From Sulfuriferula plumbiphila (lineage in GTDB: Bacteria; Pseudomonadota; Gammaproteobacteria; Burkholderiales; Sulfuriferulaceae), in NCBI RefSeq assembly GCF_009938015.1, contig NZ_AP021884.1:1599501-1663500 (forward strand): 64,000 nt of DNA, in the 5' to 3' direction. This document shows positions 10,409 through 20,211 of this stretch, piece after piece. Numbering within the stretch: position 1 is the first letter of the stretch; the number at the start of each line of letters is the position of its first letter. The notes below the pieces were generated by a model. That model ran no database searches. It was not told where the DNA came from and saw nothing but the letters and a program-made list of their open reading frames with translations. A program made the translations under genes and the position numbers.

Positions 10409-11152
10409 ATGCGCATTTTGCTGAGCAACGACGACGGTTACTTTGCACCCGGTCTCGCCATCCTGGCGGATACACTCTCACACATCGCAGATATCACGGT
10501 GGTTGCCCCCGAGCGCGACCGCAGCGGCGCCAGCAATTCCCTCACACTCGATCGTCCGCTGATGCTGCGCCAGGCGCACTCCGGGTTTTATTACGTCAAT
10601 GGTACGCCCACGGACTGCGTTCACCTCGCGGTTACGGGTATGCTCGATCACCTGCCGGACATGGTTATCTCCGGTATCAATCACGGTGCCAACATGGGCG
10701 ACGACACTATTTATTCGGGCACCATAGCGGCAGCCACCGAAGGGTTTTTACTGGGGGTGCCGTCGCTGGCGATATCCCTGGCGAGCCATGCAGCGGGCAA
10801 CTATGCCACAGCCGCGCGTGTTGCCAGCGAGCTCGCGCAACGTGTCATGGCACGGCCTTTTGCGGCACCGCTACTGCTCAACGTGAACGTGCCGGATATT
10901 CCCTATCAGGACTTGCAAGGCACCGCAATCACCCGCCTCGGACGCCGCCACAAAGCCGAACCGGTGGTCAAATCCACCAATCCGCGCGGTCAGACGGTGT
11001 ATTGGGTGGGGGCTGCGGGTGCGGCGCAGGATGCAGGCGAAGGCACGGATTTCCATGCGGTGGCGAATGGGCGTGTGTCGGTGACGCCGTTGCAGATGGA
11101 TCTCACCCAGTTCAGTCAACTGGCGCCGCTGCGGGCGTGGTTGCAGGCATGA
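10409..11152 (+). CDS. surE: 5'/3'-nucleotidase SurE
   Basis: Metal-dependent survival-protein nucleotidase that removes phosphate from nucleoside monophosphates in stationary phase. The N-terminus [16 protein letters not shown] holds the conserved DD metal site. The motifs [14 protein letters not shown] and [14 protein letters not shown]-like (seen as [14 protein letters not shown]) are present. Length is 247 aa. It overlaps pcm by 4 nt (ATGA) and starts the surE-pcm-nlpD-rpoS cluster. Confidence 0.97.
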   Translation: MRILLSNDDGYFAPGLAILADTLSHIADITVVAPERDRSGASNSLTLDRPLMLRQAHSGFYYVNGTPTDCVHLAVTGMLDHLPDMVISGINHGANMGDDTIYSGTIAAATEGFLLGVPSLAISLASHAAGNYATAARVASELAQRVMARPFAAPLLLNVNVPDIPYQDLQGTAITRLGRRHKAEPVVKSTNPRGQTVYWVGAAGAAQDAGEGTDFHAVANGRVSVTPLQMDLTQFSQLAPLRAWLQA

Positions 11153-11811
11153 GCGTGACGCGTCACAGCGGTATCGGCATGACTTCCGAGCGTACCCGCG
11201 CGCGCATGGTCGAGCGCCTGCGTGCGCAGGGGATCAAGGACAACAACGTACTCACCGCGATGGGCATGGTGCCCCGGCATATTTTTGTGGATGAGGCACT
11301 GTCCATCCGGGCTTATGAGGACAGCGCGCTGCCGATAGGTTTCGGCCAGACCATTTCCAGCCCCTATAGCGTGGCGCGCATGATCGAGGTGCTGCGTGGC
11401 GGCGCCGACCTGCAGTGCGTGCTGGAAGTCGGCACAGGTTGCGGCTACCAGGCCGCTGTACTGGCCAAGCTGGCACGCGAAGTGTACTCGGTTGAGCGCA
11501 TTGCCACGCTGCTCGGGCGCGCGCGTCGTACCATACGCGAACTACGCATCGGCAATATCAAACTTAAACATGGCGATGGTAGCATTGGGTTAAAGGATGT
11601 GGCACCTTTCGATGGCATCATCCTTGCCGCCGCCATACCCACTCCCCCCCAGGCGTTGCTGGAACAACTGGCGCAGGGCGGCCGCATGGTATTGCCGCGA
11701 GGTATTGGTGAAACGCAGCAAATGGTGCTGATCGAGCGCACCGCAGAAGGTTTTCAGGAGACGGTGCTGGAAATGGTACATTTTGTTCCACTGTTGCCCG
11801 GAGTGCGCTGA
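11149..11811 (+). CDS. pcm: Protein-L-isoaspartate O-methyltransferase
   Basis: Repairs isoaspartyl residues in aged proteins using SAM. Family motifs are [13 protein letters not shown] and the SAM loop [18 protein letters not shown], then VYSVERI. The ATG at 11149 overlaps the surE stop and gives 220 aa. Longer in-frame sequence upstream is only surE read in another frame. It leads into nlpD with a few nucleotides between. Confidence 0.96.
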   Translation: MSVTRHSGIGMTSERTRARMVERLRAQGIKDNNVLTAMGMVPRHIFVDEALSIRAYEDSALPIGFGQTISSPYSVARMIEVLRGGADLQCVLEVGTGCGYQAAVLAKLAREVYSVERIATLLGRARRTIRELRIGNIKLKHGDGSIGLKDVAPFDGIILAAAIPTPPQALLEQLAQGGRMVLPRGIGETQQMVLIERTAEGFQETVLEMVHFVPLLPGVR

Positions 11812-11815
11812 CGTG

Positions 11816-12826
11816 ATGGTATTCGACAAGATTGCATGCCCGGTTTATCTGGTTGCTGTGATCCTTGCCCTGGGAGGATGCGCCACGCAGAATTCTGCGC
11901 CGGTTGTGGATGGCACCCAGCCTGGCACAAGCAATATTGTCAAGCCGGCAATCAAGTCCGCCACTACCCGCGCCGGCGCAGCAAAGCTGCATGACTGGCG
12001 ACCGGACAGCCATACCGTGCAAAAAGGCGACACGCTCTACAGCATCGCGCTTGAATATGGCCTGGACTACCGTGATCTGGCGAGCTGGAATGCACTATCT
12101 GACAATAACCTGATCCGTGTCGGGCAGGTGTTGAAACTGAGTGCGCCGCAGCCAGGCAGCGGCATTGCGCAAGTCACGACATCTGAATCAGCAGTTCAGA
12201 CCATCCCCCTCAAGATCGAACCGTTACCGCAGGCCCAGATAGCGACCGGCGCGGTGTTGATAACCCAGCCCAAGGCGGTCAAATTGCCCTACTCTGCCGC
12301 CGCATTGGCGCAGCTTGAACAAGGCGGGACGCCGCAGCCGGCCGCGCGGCCTCCCGCAACACCGGAGGCAGCGTCCGGGGTGGCGCCCGAGCCCGCATCC
12401 TCTGCAGAACAATCCCGACCGGCCGCGACTGCCAAGGAAACCGATGATACGGGTATTGATTGGATCTGGCCTACGCAAGGCCGGGTCATTGCCGGATTTG
12501 ACGAAGCCAAAAACAGCAAGGGGCTGGATATAGCAGGCAAAGCCGGACAAGCCATATTCGCAGCCGCGCCGGGCAAGGTGGTGTATAGCGGCGCTGGTTT
12601 GCGCGGCTATGGCAAGCTGGTTATTATCAAGCACAACGCCATTTATTTGAGTGCCTACGCACACAATCAGCGGGTGCTGGTGAAAGAAGGTCAGACGGTT
12701 GCGCGCGGGCAGAAAATCGCCGAAATGGGTGACAGTGATGCCGATCAGGTCGCGCTGCATTTCGAAATCAGGAAAATGGGCCAACCGGTGGACCCGATGA
12801 AATATCTTCCCGGAGCACAAAAATAG
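11816..12826 (+). CDS. nlpD: NlpD-type LysM/M23 lipoprotein
   Basis: Outer-membrane lipoprotein that activates septal amidases. The lipobox LGGC lies about 20 residues after the ATG at 11816. A LysM domain follows ([20 protein letters not shown]), then a Pro/Ala-rich linker and a C-terminal LytM domain (about 230-335). The LytM metal ligands are degenerate: KGLDIAG occupies the place of the HxGxD-type motif. This matches E. coli NlpD, which regulates rather than cuts. It sits 2 nt before rpoS; in E. coli the rpoS promoter lies inside nlpD. Confidence 0.93.
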   Translation: MVFDKIACPVYLVAVILALGGCATQNSAPVVDGTQPGTSNIVKPAIKSATTRAGAAKLHDWRPDSHTVQKGDTLYSIALEYGLDYRDLASWNALSDNNLIRVGQVLKLSAPQPGSGIAQVTTSESAVQTIPLKIEPLPQAQIATGAVLITQPKAVKLPYSAAALAQLEQGGTPQPAARPPATPEAASGVAPEPASSAEQSRPAATAKETDDTGIDWIWPTQGRVIAGFDEAKNSKGLDIAGKAGQAIFAAAPGKVVYSGAGLRGYGKLVIIKHNAIYLSAYAHNQRVLVKEGQTVARGQKIAEMGDSDADQVALHFEIRKMGQPVDPMKYLPGAQK

Positions 12827-12828
12827 CG

Positions 12829-13755
12829 ATGCATGACGACAACGAGCAGGAAGACTACGCCGGTATCCCGGACGACAAATCCCAGACCGAAGTGCCCGAG
12901 GTCGAACTGGGATTTACCGAGGATGCGCATACCGATGTGACGCAGATGTACCTCAACGAAATTGGCCACAACGCATTGCTCAGCCCCACTGAGGAACGCC
13001 GCCTGGCCGAACTCACCCGTGCGGGCGATTTTGACGCCCGGCAAAAAATGATCGAACACAATCTGCGGCTGGTGGTGAATATCGCCAAGCATTACGCCAA
13101 TCGCGGGCTGGCACTGCTGGACCTGATCGAGGAGGGCAACCTGGGACTGATTCATGCGCTGGAAAAGTTCGAGCCCGAACGCGGATTTCGTTTTTCCACT
13201 TATGCCACATGGTGGATACGCCAGAATATCGAGCGCGCCATCATGAACCAGTCGCGCACCATCCGCCTGCCGGTGCACGTCATCAAGGAACTCAACGTCA
13301 TTTTGCGCGCCCGCCGTCATCTGGAAAATCACGGCGCCTCCGACCCGAGTGACGAGGACATCGCCCATCTGGTCGGGCTGCCGGTAGAAGATGTACGACG
13401 CATGTTGCGCCTGAATGACCGGGTGGCATCGCTCGACGCACCGCTCGATATTGATCCCAGTCTGTCCATCGGGGAGGCCATTGCAGATGGCAACAGCGCG
13501 TTGCCTGAAGACATGCTTGAGCACGCCGAGACTGAAGCCTTTGTGCGCCTGTGGCTGAGTGACCTCAACGACAAGCAGCGCTGGGTAATTGAGCGGCGTT
13601 TCGGGCTGGGCGGGCAGGATGTGCACACCCTGGAACAGCTGGCCGAAAGCCTCGACGTCACCCGTGAACGCGTGCGCCAGATCCAGATGGAAGCCCTGCA
13701 CCATTTGCGGCGCATGCTGAAACGCACCGGCGTCAACAAGGACGCTCTGTTGTGA
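12829..13755 (+). CDS. rpoS: RNA polymerase sigma factor RpoS
   Basis: Stationary-phase/general stress sigma factor of the sigma-70 family, 308 aa. Region 2 shows [22 protein letters not shown] and [16 protein letters not shown]. Region 3 has [14 protein letters not shown], and region 4 ends [22 protein letters not shown]. Adjacency to nlpD, surE and pcm distinguishes it from RpoD, as does the lack of region 1.1. The N-terminal about 35 residues are acidic. Confidence 0.96.
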   Translation: MHDDNEQEDYAGIPDDKSQTEVPEVELGFTEDAHTDVTQMYLNEIGHNALLSPTEERRLAELTRAGDFDARQKMIEHNLRLVVNIAKHYANRGLALLDLIEEGNLGLIHALEKFEPERGFRFSTYATWWIRQNIERAIMNQSRTIRLPVHVIKELNVILRARRHLENHGASDPSDEDIAHLVGLPVEDVRRMLRLNDRVASLDAPLDIDPSLSIGEAIADGNSALPEDMLEHAETEAFVRLWLSDLNDKQRWVIERRFGLGGQDVHTLEQLAESLDVTRERVRQIQMEALHHLRRMLKRTGVNKDALL

Positions 13756-13761
13756 CGCGGC

Positions 13762-14412
13762 ATGCTTGACTGGCAGGCGATAGATAGCGTTCTGCTCGAT
13801 ATGGACGGGACCTTACTGGATCTCCATTTCGACAATTTCTTCTGGCGCCAGCATGTCCCCCGGCGCTACGCCGAGTTGCACGACATATCGCTGGCGGATG
13901 CGCACGATGAACTGGCCGGGCGTTATCAGCGCCATCTCGGCACGCTCAACTGGTACTGTGTGGATTTCTGGAGCCGCGAACTCCAGCTTGACATCGCCCA
14001 GCTGAAAATCGAGGTGCAACACCTCATTGCCGTATATCCGCAGGTGCCCGAATTTTTGCAAGCCGCACGTGCCGCCGGCAAGCGCGTCACCCTGGTCACC
14101 AACGCCCACCATAAAAGCCTCGCCTTGAAAATGCAGTGCACCCGGCTCGACATCCATTTTGATGCGCTGATCACTTCCCACCAGATCGGCCTGCCCAAGG
14201 AACATCCGGATTTCTGGCACAAGCTGCAAAGCACCGAACGCTATGACCCGGCCAGAACCTTGCTGGTGGACGACAGCCTGCCGGTACTGCGCGCCGCGCA
14301 AAGTTACGGCATTGCGCATTTGCTTTCGGTATACCGCCCGGACAGCAAGGAAGGGCGCAAGGATGTGGAAGGGTTTCGTGCGATTGAAGGCTTTAATGAC
14401 ATCATGCCGTGA
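13762..14412 (+). CDS. yrfG: GMP/IMP nucleotidase, HAD family (YrfG-like)
   Basis: Haloacid-dehalogenase phosphatase, 216 aa. HAD motif I is LLDMDGTLLDL near residue 11, motif II is LVTNAHHKS near residue 113, motif III falls around GLPKEHPDFW, and motif IV is TLLVDDSLPVL. The cap insertion with FFWRQHVPRRYA and NWYCVDFW resembles YrfG, known to hydrolyse GMP and IMP. It follows rpoS by a few bases and may be co-transcribed. Confidence 0.85.
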   Translation: MLDWQAIDSVLLDMDGTLLDLHFDNFFWRQHVPRRYAELHDISLADAHDELAGRYQRHLGTLNWYCVDFWSRELQLDIAQLKIEVQHLIAVYPQVPEFLQAARAAGKRVTLVTNAHHKSLALKMQCTRLDIHFDALITSHQIGLPKEHPDFWHKLQSTERYDPARTLLVDDSLPVLRAAQSYGIAHLLSVYRPDSKEGRKDVEGFRAIEGFNDIMP

Positions 14413-14434
14413 GCATTAACTGATCAGTGCGTAA

Positions 14435-14818
14435 TCAGGTACTCACGCCGATCAGCAACCCCATCACCACATGCCGCCCTTCTGCCACCAGGATATTGTA
14501 GGTGCGGCAGGCTGCGCCGGTGTCCATGACTTCGAGACCGATGCCTGCGTTGGTGAGGCAGGCAGACAGACGCGGGTGGGGAAAGCATAATGTCGTGCCG
14601 GTGCCGAGCAACGCGATTTCCGGCTTGAGCGCGAGCAGGGCCTGGAAGTGGTTTTCGTTGAGCTGGGAAAAATTGCCCACACGCCAGTCTTCAATAATTT
14701 CGTCGGGCGTGACGATCAGGCTGCGGGCATCATAGCGCTGACCGTTGATGATGACGTAATCGTTGCCATAGCCAGTGAACAGGTTTAGTCCTTGGGGCTG
14801 GGCGAGATGGAACTTCAA
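14435..14818 (-). CDS. Mth938/NDUFAF3-like domain protein (DUF498)
   Basis: A 127-aa single-domain protein of the Mth938-like (DUF498/DUF598) family, recognised from the TGYGNDYVIINGQRY opening, the PEIALLGTG core and the GLEVMDTGAACRTYNIL segment. The mitochondrial relative NDUFAF3 helps assemble complex I; the bacterial role is undefined. It is transcribed away from the following alaA gene and convergent with yrfG. Confidence 0.8.
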   Translation of the reverse strand: MKFHLAQPQGLNLFTGYGNDYVIINGQRYDARSLIVTPDEIIEDWRVGNFSQLNENHFQALLALKPEIALLGTGTTLCFPHPRLSACLTNAGIGLEVMDTGAACRTYNILVAEGRHVVMGLLIGVST

Positions 14819-14876
14819 GCTGGTTCTCCAATTGCGGCGGGGGCTTGCGCTCGGGTAATATTATACATTTTGGAGC

Positions 14877-14921
14877 CGGCGCAGCAATGCGCCGCTTTTT
14901 TCGGAACCAAACCGAAAAAAG
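14877..14921 (+). promoter_or_regulatory. Overlapping hairpins in the alaA leader, possible attenuator
   Basis: CGGCGCA (14877-14883) pairs with TGCGCCG (14888-14894) and is followed by CTTTTTT, a terminator shape. The same T-run starts a second perfect 10-bp repeat, CTTTTTTCGG (14895-14904) with CCGAAAAAAG (14912-14921). Forming the second hairpin would hide the U-tract of the first, so the pair could switch termination. A TATTAT-like -10 lies near 14857-14865. No leader peptide was identified. Confidence 0.45.
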
Positions 14922-14961
14922 ACTGCTACGGATTATCAAGTTGAAAATTATAGAGGCGCCC

Positions 14962-16197
14962 ATGTTGCGACCGGTACGCAAATCTTCCAAACTGGAAAAC
15001 GTCTGTTATGACATACGCGGGCCTGTGCTCGCCCGTTCCAAGCAGATGGAGGAGGAGGGGCAGCGCATCATCAAGCTGAATATCGGCAATCCGGCGCCGT
15101 TCGGCTTTGAGGCGCCTGAAGAGATCATCCAGGACGTCATCGTCAACTTGCCCAATGCCTCGGGGTATAGCGATTCCAAAGGCTTGTTCGCGGCCCGCAA
15201 GGCGATCATGCACTACACCCAGGGCAAAAATATCGCCGGAGTACAGATTGATGACATCATCATCGGCAATGGCGCATCCGAGCTGATTGTGCTGGCCATG
15301 CAGGCACTGCTCAACACCGGTGATGAGGTGCTGGTGCCGGCACCGGATTATCCGCTGTGGACGGCGGCAGTGAGCCTCGCAGGCGGTACGCCGCGCCACT
15401 ATGTGTGCGACGAAGACACCGGCTGGATGCCGGATCTGGCGGATATTCGCGCCAAAATCACACCCAACACCCGCGCCATTGTGGTAATCAATCCGAACAA
15501 TCCCACCGGAGCGCTGTATCCTGCCGAGTTGCTCAAGGAAATTGTGGAAGTCGCCCGCCAGCATCAGCTCATCATCTATGCCGACGAAATTTACGACAAG
15601 GTGCTCTACGATGGCCGCAGCCATGCATCCATCGCCGCGCTGGCGGAGGATGTGCTGTGCGTCACGCTCAATGGCTTGTCCAAAAATTACCGCGCCTGCG
15701 GTTATCGTGCCGGCTGGATGGTGATTTCTGGCGACAAGCGCCACGCCCAGGATTACATCGAAGGGCTGGGCATGCTGGCCTCGATGCGCCTGTGCTCCAA
15801 CGTGCCGGGCCAATATGCGATTCAGACCGCACTGGGCGGCTATCAGAGCATCAACGACCTGGTGGCACCCGAAGGCCGCCTCACGCGCCAGCGTGACCTG
15901 GCATGGACGCTGCTCACAGCCATACCCGGGGTGAGCTGTGTGAAGCCGCAGGCCGCGCTGTACCTGTTCCCGCGCCTTGATCCCAGGGTATATCCGATTC
16001 AGGATGACCAGAAATTCATCCTGGACCTGCTGGAGGAGGAGCGTGTGCTGGTAGTGCAGGGCACCGGTTTTAACTGGCATCAGCCGGACCATTTCCGCGT
16101 CGTATTCCTGCCGCACGAGGATCATCTGCGCGAGGCCATCGAGCGCATTGCGCGCTACCTCGAACGCTACCGCAAACTGCACGGCTCCGCCAACTGA
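14962..16197 (+). CDS. alaA: Alanine aminotransferase AlaA-like
   Basis: PLP-dependent class I aminotransferase, 411 aa, closely resembling E. coli AlaA (glutamate-pyruvate transaminase). Shared stretches include KSSKLENVCYDIRGPVL, KLNIGNPAPFGF, LVPAPDYPLWTAAVSL and INPNNPTGA, and the PLP-lysine motif is NGLSKNYRACGYRAGW. The ATG at 14962 fits this alignment; upstream in-frame codons cover the leader hairpins. It precedes hom and thrC, the common betaproteobacterial order. Confidence 0.93.
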   Translation: MLRPVRKSSKLENVCYDIRGPVLARSKQMEEEGQRIIKLNIGNPAPFGFEAPEEIIQDVIVNLPNASGYSDSKGLFAARKAIMHYTQGKNIAGVQIDDIIIGNGASELIVLAMQALLNTGDEVLVPAPDYPLWTAAVSLAGGTPRHYVCDEDTGWMPDLADIRAKITPNTRAIVVINPNNPTGALYPAELLKEIVEVARQHQLIIYADEIYDKVLYDGRSHASIAALAEDVLCVTLNGLSKNYRACGYRAGWMVISGDKRHAQDYIEGLGMLASMRLCSNVPGQYAIQTALGGYQSINDLVAPEGRLTRQRDLAWTLLTAIPGVSCVKPQAALYLFPRLDPRVYPIQDDQKFILDLLEEERVLVVQGTGFNWHQPDHFRVVFLPHEDHLREAIERIARYLERYRKLHGSAN

Positions 16198-16217
16198 CAA
16201 TAATGGAAAAAACCGTA

Positions 16218-17531
16218 ATGAAACCAATCAATGTAGGCCTGCTGGGTCTGGGCACGGTCGGGGGCGGTACACTCACCGTGTTGCGCCGCAATGCGACAGA
16301 AATCACCCGTCGCGCCGGGCGCGAGATTCGCGTGACCATGGCGGCAGTACGCGATCTCGACAAGGCCAGGCCATACGCATCGGCTGGCCTGGCGCTCACC
16401 AATAATCCGTTTGCCGTGGTGGACAACCCTGATATCGACATCGTGGTCGAAATGATGGGAGGGATCAGCCCCGCCAAAGACCTGATCCTGATGGCGATTG
16501 AAAACGGCAAACATGTAGTCACCGCCAACAAGGCGCTGATTGCCAACCACGGCACCGAAATCTTCGCGGCGGCGCAGAAGAAGGGTGTGATGGTCGCGTT
16601 CGAGGCCGCTGTCGGCGGCGGCATTCCCATCATCAAGGCAATCCGCGAAGGCCTCACCGCCAATCGTATCGAATGGATTGCCGGGATTATCAACGGCACC
16701 ACCAATTTCATCCTGACCGAAATGCGCGACAAGGGTGCGGGTTTCGACGAAATGCTGAAAGAAGCGCAACGTCTGGGCTACGCCGAGGCCGATCCCACGT
16801 TTGACGTGGAAGGCGTGGACGCCGCACACAAGCTCACCATCATGTCGGCAATTGCGTTCGGCATTCCCATGCAATTCGAGCGCGCCTACATTGAGGGCAT
16901 CACCCAGATCACCGGCGCTGACGTGAAGTACGCCGAACAACTGGGCTATCGCATCAAGCTGCTGGGCATTACCAGACGCACCGCCAAGGGCATCGAGTTG
17001 CGCGTCCATCCCGCGCTGATCCCGGCGCGGCGCCTGATTGCCAATGTGGATGGCGCAATGAATGCCATTCTGGTCAAAGGCGATGCGGTTGGCCCGACCC
17101 TGTACTACGGTGCCGGAGCCGGTGCCGAGCCTACCGCTTCCTCGGTGGTTGCCGATCTGGTGGACATCACGCGCATGCACACCGCCGATCCGCACAACCG
17201 CGTGCCGCATCTGGCGTTCCAGCCGGATGCGCTGTCCGATGAACCCATCCTGCCGATGGATGAAGTCCGCACAGCCTACTATTTGCGCCTGCGCGCGCTA
17301 GACAAGCCAGGGGTGCTGGCCGATGTGACGCGCATCCTGGCTGACCTGGATATTTCAATTGACGCGATGATGCAAAAAGAGCCACATGAGGGTGAGGAAC
17401 AGGTGGACATCATCATGCTCACGCATCAGAGCGTGGAGAAGAACATCAACGCGGCGATGACCAAAATCGAGTCGCTGCCGGCGATTTGCGGCAAGATTGC
17501 GCGCATTCGCCTGGAACAACTGGGCAAGTGA
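16218..17531 (+). CDS. hom: Homoserine dehydrogenase
   Basis: NAD(P)-dependent step from aspartate semialdehyde to homoserine, on the way to threonine and methionine. The Rossmann motif GLLGLGTVGGGTL lies at the N-terminus. The catalytic region has GGGIPIIKAIREGL and GIINGTTNFILTEM, and a C-terminal ACT domain (about 345-437) begins RALDKPGVLADVTRIL, implying feedback by threonine. I favour the ATG at 16218 (MKPINVG), preceded by GGAAAAAA, over the ATG at 16203, which lacks a Shine-Dalgarno sequence. Confidence 0.96.
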   Translation: MKPINVGLLGLGTVGGGTLTVLRRNATEITRRAGREIRVTMAAVRDLDKARPYASAGLALTNNPFAVVDNPDIDIVVEMMGGISPAKDLILMAIENGKHVVTANKALIANHGTEIFAAAQKKGVMVAFEAAVGGGIPIIKAIREGLTANRIEWIAGIINGTTNFILTEMRDKGAGFDEMLKEAQRLGYAEADPTFDVEGVDAAHKLTIMSAIAFGIPMQFERAYIEGITQITGADVKYAEQLGYRIKLLGITRRTAKGIELRVHPALIPARRLIANVDGAMNAILVKGDAVGPTLYYGAGAGAEPTASSVVADLVDITRMHTADPHNRVPHLAFQPDALSDEPILPMDEVRTAYYLRLRALDKPGVLADVTRILADLDISIDAMMQKEPHEGEEQVDIIMLTHQSVEKNINAAMTKIESLPAICGKIARIRLEQLGK

Positions 17532-17571
17532 TCTTTACGGGGCCGGCAAACATGCCCCTGAGGTAAATACC

Positions 17572-19011
17572 ATGGTCATGCGTTATATCAGCACGCGCGG
17601 CAACGCGCCTGCACAAACTTTCACCGAGATTTTGCTGGGCGGTCTCGCGCCAGACGGCGGACTGTATTTACCGGAAACCTATCCGCAGTTTTCCGCCAAT
17701 GATTTGGCACGCATGCGCGGGATGAATTACCGCGAGCTGGCGTTCGAGATATTGTCGCGCTATGCCGACGACATTCCTGCCGGTGACCTGCGTGCCATTA
17801 TCGACAAAACCTATACCCCCGGGGTGTACTGCAACACGCGCCCGGACGAAAACGCCGCAGACATCACGCCGCTGCATACCCTGGAGCCGGGTTTGCACCT
17901 GCTATGCCTGTCCAATGGTCCCACGCTGGCATTCAAGGACATGGCGATGCAGTTGCTGGGCAACCTGTTCGAGTACGCGCTGAACAGGGCTGGACAGGAC
18001 ATCAATATCCTCGGCGCCACCTCGGGCGATACCGGTTCCTCTGCCGAATACGCGATGCGCGGCAAACGCGGCATCCGCGTGTTCATGTTGTCGCCACACG
18101 GCAAGATGAGCCGTTTTCAGACCGCGCAGATGTTCTCGCTGCAAGACCCCAATATTTTCAACATTGCCATCGACGGCGTGTTCGATGATTGTCAGGACAT
18201 CGTCAAGGCCGTATCCAACGACCATGCCTACAAGGCGCAATACAAAATCGGCGCGGTCAATTCCATCAACTGGGGACGCGTGGCCGCACAGATTGTGTAC
18301 TACTTCAAAGGTTATTTTGCCGCCACCCACAGCAACGACCAGCAGGTGAATTTCTCGGTGCCGTCGGGCAATTTTGGCAATGTCTGCGCAGGGCATATTG
18401 CACGCATGATGGGGCTGCCGATCAAACACCTGATTGTCGCCACCAACGAAAACGATGTGCTCGACGAGTTCTTCAAGACCGGCGTCTATCGTCCCCGCGG
18501 GGCAGCAGATACCTACCATACCAGCAGCCCGTCAATGGATATCTCCAAAGCTTCCAACTTCGAGCGTTTTGTCGCCGACCTGAGCGGACGCGACGGGAAA
18601 AAACTGCGCAACTGGTGGAGCGCGGTGGATCAGGGTGGCGGGCTTGATGTCAACCAGGAAGGCTTATTTGAAAAAGTGGCAGATTTCGGACTGCTATCTG
18701 GCGCCAGCAATCACGCCCACCGCATGGAGACGATCCGCGATACCTGGGAAAAATACGGCGTGATGATTGATACCCACACCGCCGACGGCCTCAAGGTTGC
18801 GCTGGAATACCATGAACCGGGCACGCCCATGTTGTGTCTGGAAACTGCGCTGCCGGCCAAATTTGAAGACGCCATCCACGAGGCGCTGGGACGTGCCCCC
18901 CTGCGCCCGGCAAGTATGGAAGGCCTGGAGCGCCTGCCGCAGCGGTTTGATGTAATGGCAGCAGATGTTGAAATGGTAAAACGGTTCGTGGCGCTGCACG
19001 CGACGAGCTGA
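17572..19011 (+). CDS. thrC: Threonine synthase
   Basis: PLP enzyme that converts phosphohomoserine to threonine, 479 aa, of the long bacterial type. It opens MRYISTRGNAPAQTFTEILLGGLAPDGGLY. The PLP lysine lies in GPTLAFKDMAMQLLG, and the phosphate-binding loop is SGDTGSSAEYAM. GAGGTAA precedes the ATG at 17572. It follows hom in an operon; thrB is not adjacent. Confidence 0.97.
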   Translation: MVMRYISTRGNAPAQTFTEILLGGLAPDGGLYLPETYPQFSANDLARMRGMNYRELAFEILSRYADDIPAGDLRAIIDKTYTPGVYCNTRPDENAADITPLHTLEPGLHLLCLSNGPTLAFKDMAMQLLGNLFEYALNRAGQDINILGATSGDTGSSAEYAMRGKRGIRVFMLSPHGKMSRFQTAQMFSLQDPNIFNIAIDGVFDDCQDIVKAVSNDHAYKAQYKIGAVNSINWGRVAAQIVYYFKGYFAATHSNDQQVNFSVPSGNFGNVCAGHIARMMGLPIKHLIVATNENDVLDEFFKTGVYRPRGAADTYHTSSPSMDISKASNFERFVADLSGRDGKKLRNWWSAVDQGGGLDVNQEGLFEKVADFGLLSGASNHAHRMETIRDTWEKYGVMIDTHTADGLKVALEYHEPGTPMLCLETALPAKFEDAIHEALGRAPLRPASMEGLERLPQRFDVMAADVEMVKRFVALHATS

Positions 19012-19181
19012 GACGATCGAAATATTCATCTTGTAAGACAAACGCTTACAGGAAAGCGGCTGCCATTACCTACGAAAAATACCGTGCTGCGCCGATTTGC
19101 AGTTCCCTGAACAAACGCCAATATTCGTACCACCAGTGATGCCACTGGCAAACCGAATCGAGACGGACAAGGGAGACGAAA

Positions 19182-19316
19182 ATGATCCTGAACGCGATAC
19201 GCAATGCGTTGCGCCACGCGCTTCGTGCAGCAGTCAATTGCTGCATGCTCATGACATCCAGCCACGCTACCCCCACCCTGGCCTGCGTCCCGGTCAATCC
19301 ACGTGGGAGGGTTTAA
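19182..19316 (+). CDS. Possible small protein upstream of fliA
   Basis: A 44-codon frame starting MILNAIRNALRHALRAA with GGGAG 7 nt before the ATG and a stop 2 nt before the fliA start. The N-terminus would form a basic amphipathic helix, and three cysteines follow. Because it ends so close to fliA, translation could be coupled. No homology is recognised and it may be chance. The rest of 19012-19181 holds no gene I can support. Confidence 0.3.
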   Translation: MILNAIRNALRHALRAAVNCCMLMTSSHATPTLACVPVNPRGRV

Positions 19317-19318
19317 TC

Positions 19319-20050
19319 ATGCCAGCCATCAGTCACGCCGCCAGCAAAAATAGCTACATCGTGCAACATGCCCTGCTGGTCAAACGCCTGGCCTATCACC
19401 TGAAAGCGAAATTGCCGCCCAGTGTCGAGATGGATGATCTGGTGCAGGCCGGGATGATTGGTCTCCTCGATGCGGTTAACCGCTACGAAGAAACCAACGG
19501 TGCACAATTTGAAACCTACGCGGTGCAGCGCATACGCGGTGCCATGCTGGATGAACTGCGCAGCAACGACTGGATGCCACGCAGCGCGCGTCAGAACATG
19601 CGCAAAATCGAAGTGGCTATCAGTACCCTGCAACAATTGCTGGGACGCGCTCCTCGCCAGACCGAAATTGCCAAACATCTCAAACTGACCCTGGCCGAAT
19701 ACCAGCTAATGCTGTGCGAGGGAAGCGGGCACCAACTGCTGTATTACGAAGATTTTCATGAGGGAGGGGGGCATGGCAATTTCCTCGACCGGCACTACAT
19801 GGATACTTCCAGCGACCCGTTGCAAAGCCTCATTGACAACGGTTTCCGCGGCGCGGTAATCGACGCAATTGGCCGTCTTCCCAAGCGTGAAAAACAGATG
19901 ATGGGGCTATATTATGAGCAGGAAATGAACCTCAAGGAAATCGGTGTGGTGATGGGCGTTTCCGAATCACGCGTATGCCAGTTGCATGGCCAGGCAGTAG
20001 CACGCATCCGTGCCATGCTGCGTACCCAGACCTGGGTTGTGAATGTTTAA
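19319..20050 (+). CDS. fliA: Sigma-28/FliA-type RNA polymerase sigma factor
   Basis: Sigma factor of the FliA class (regions 2, 3 and 4), 243 aa. Region 2 shows VEMDDLVQAGMIGLLDAVNRYE, then FETYAVQRIRGAMLDELRSNDWMPRSAR. Region 4 has LPKREKQMMGLYYEQEMNLKEIGVVMGVSESRVCQLHGQA. These are close to motility sigma factors. GGGAGGG lies before the ATG. No flagellar, chemotaxis or anti-sigma (flgM) genes are in this window, so it is either an orphan copy serving distant flagellar genes or a regulator of something else. Confidence 0.88.
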   Translation: MPAISHAASKNSYIVQHALLVKRLAYHLKAKLPPSVEMDDLVQAGMIGLLDAVNRYEETNGAQFETYAVQRIRGAMLDELRSNDWMPRSARQNMRKIEVAISTLQQLLGRAPRQTEIAKHLKLTLAEYQLMLCEGSGHQLLYYEDFHEGGGHGNFLDRHYMDTSSDPLQSLIDNGFRGAVIDAIGRLPKREKQMMGLYYEQEMNLKEIGVVMGVSESRVCQLHGQAVARIRAMLRTQTWVVNV

Positions 20051-20211
20051 AGGGTACTCCGGAAACACAATCTCCGTCGCGGCAGGGCCTTGCTCGAATT
20101 TGTAGAGGTTCCCGGAATGCAGGCAGAGCTTGCGCATCCGGCAGAAGTGCGTTGGCAGGTGAAGTCGGGTACATGGCGTGCTACCATTCACGCTCACCCG
20201 AATAGCCATAC

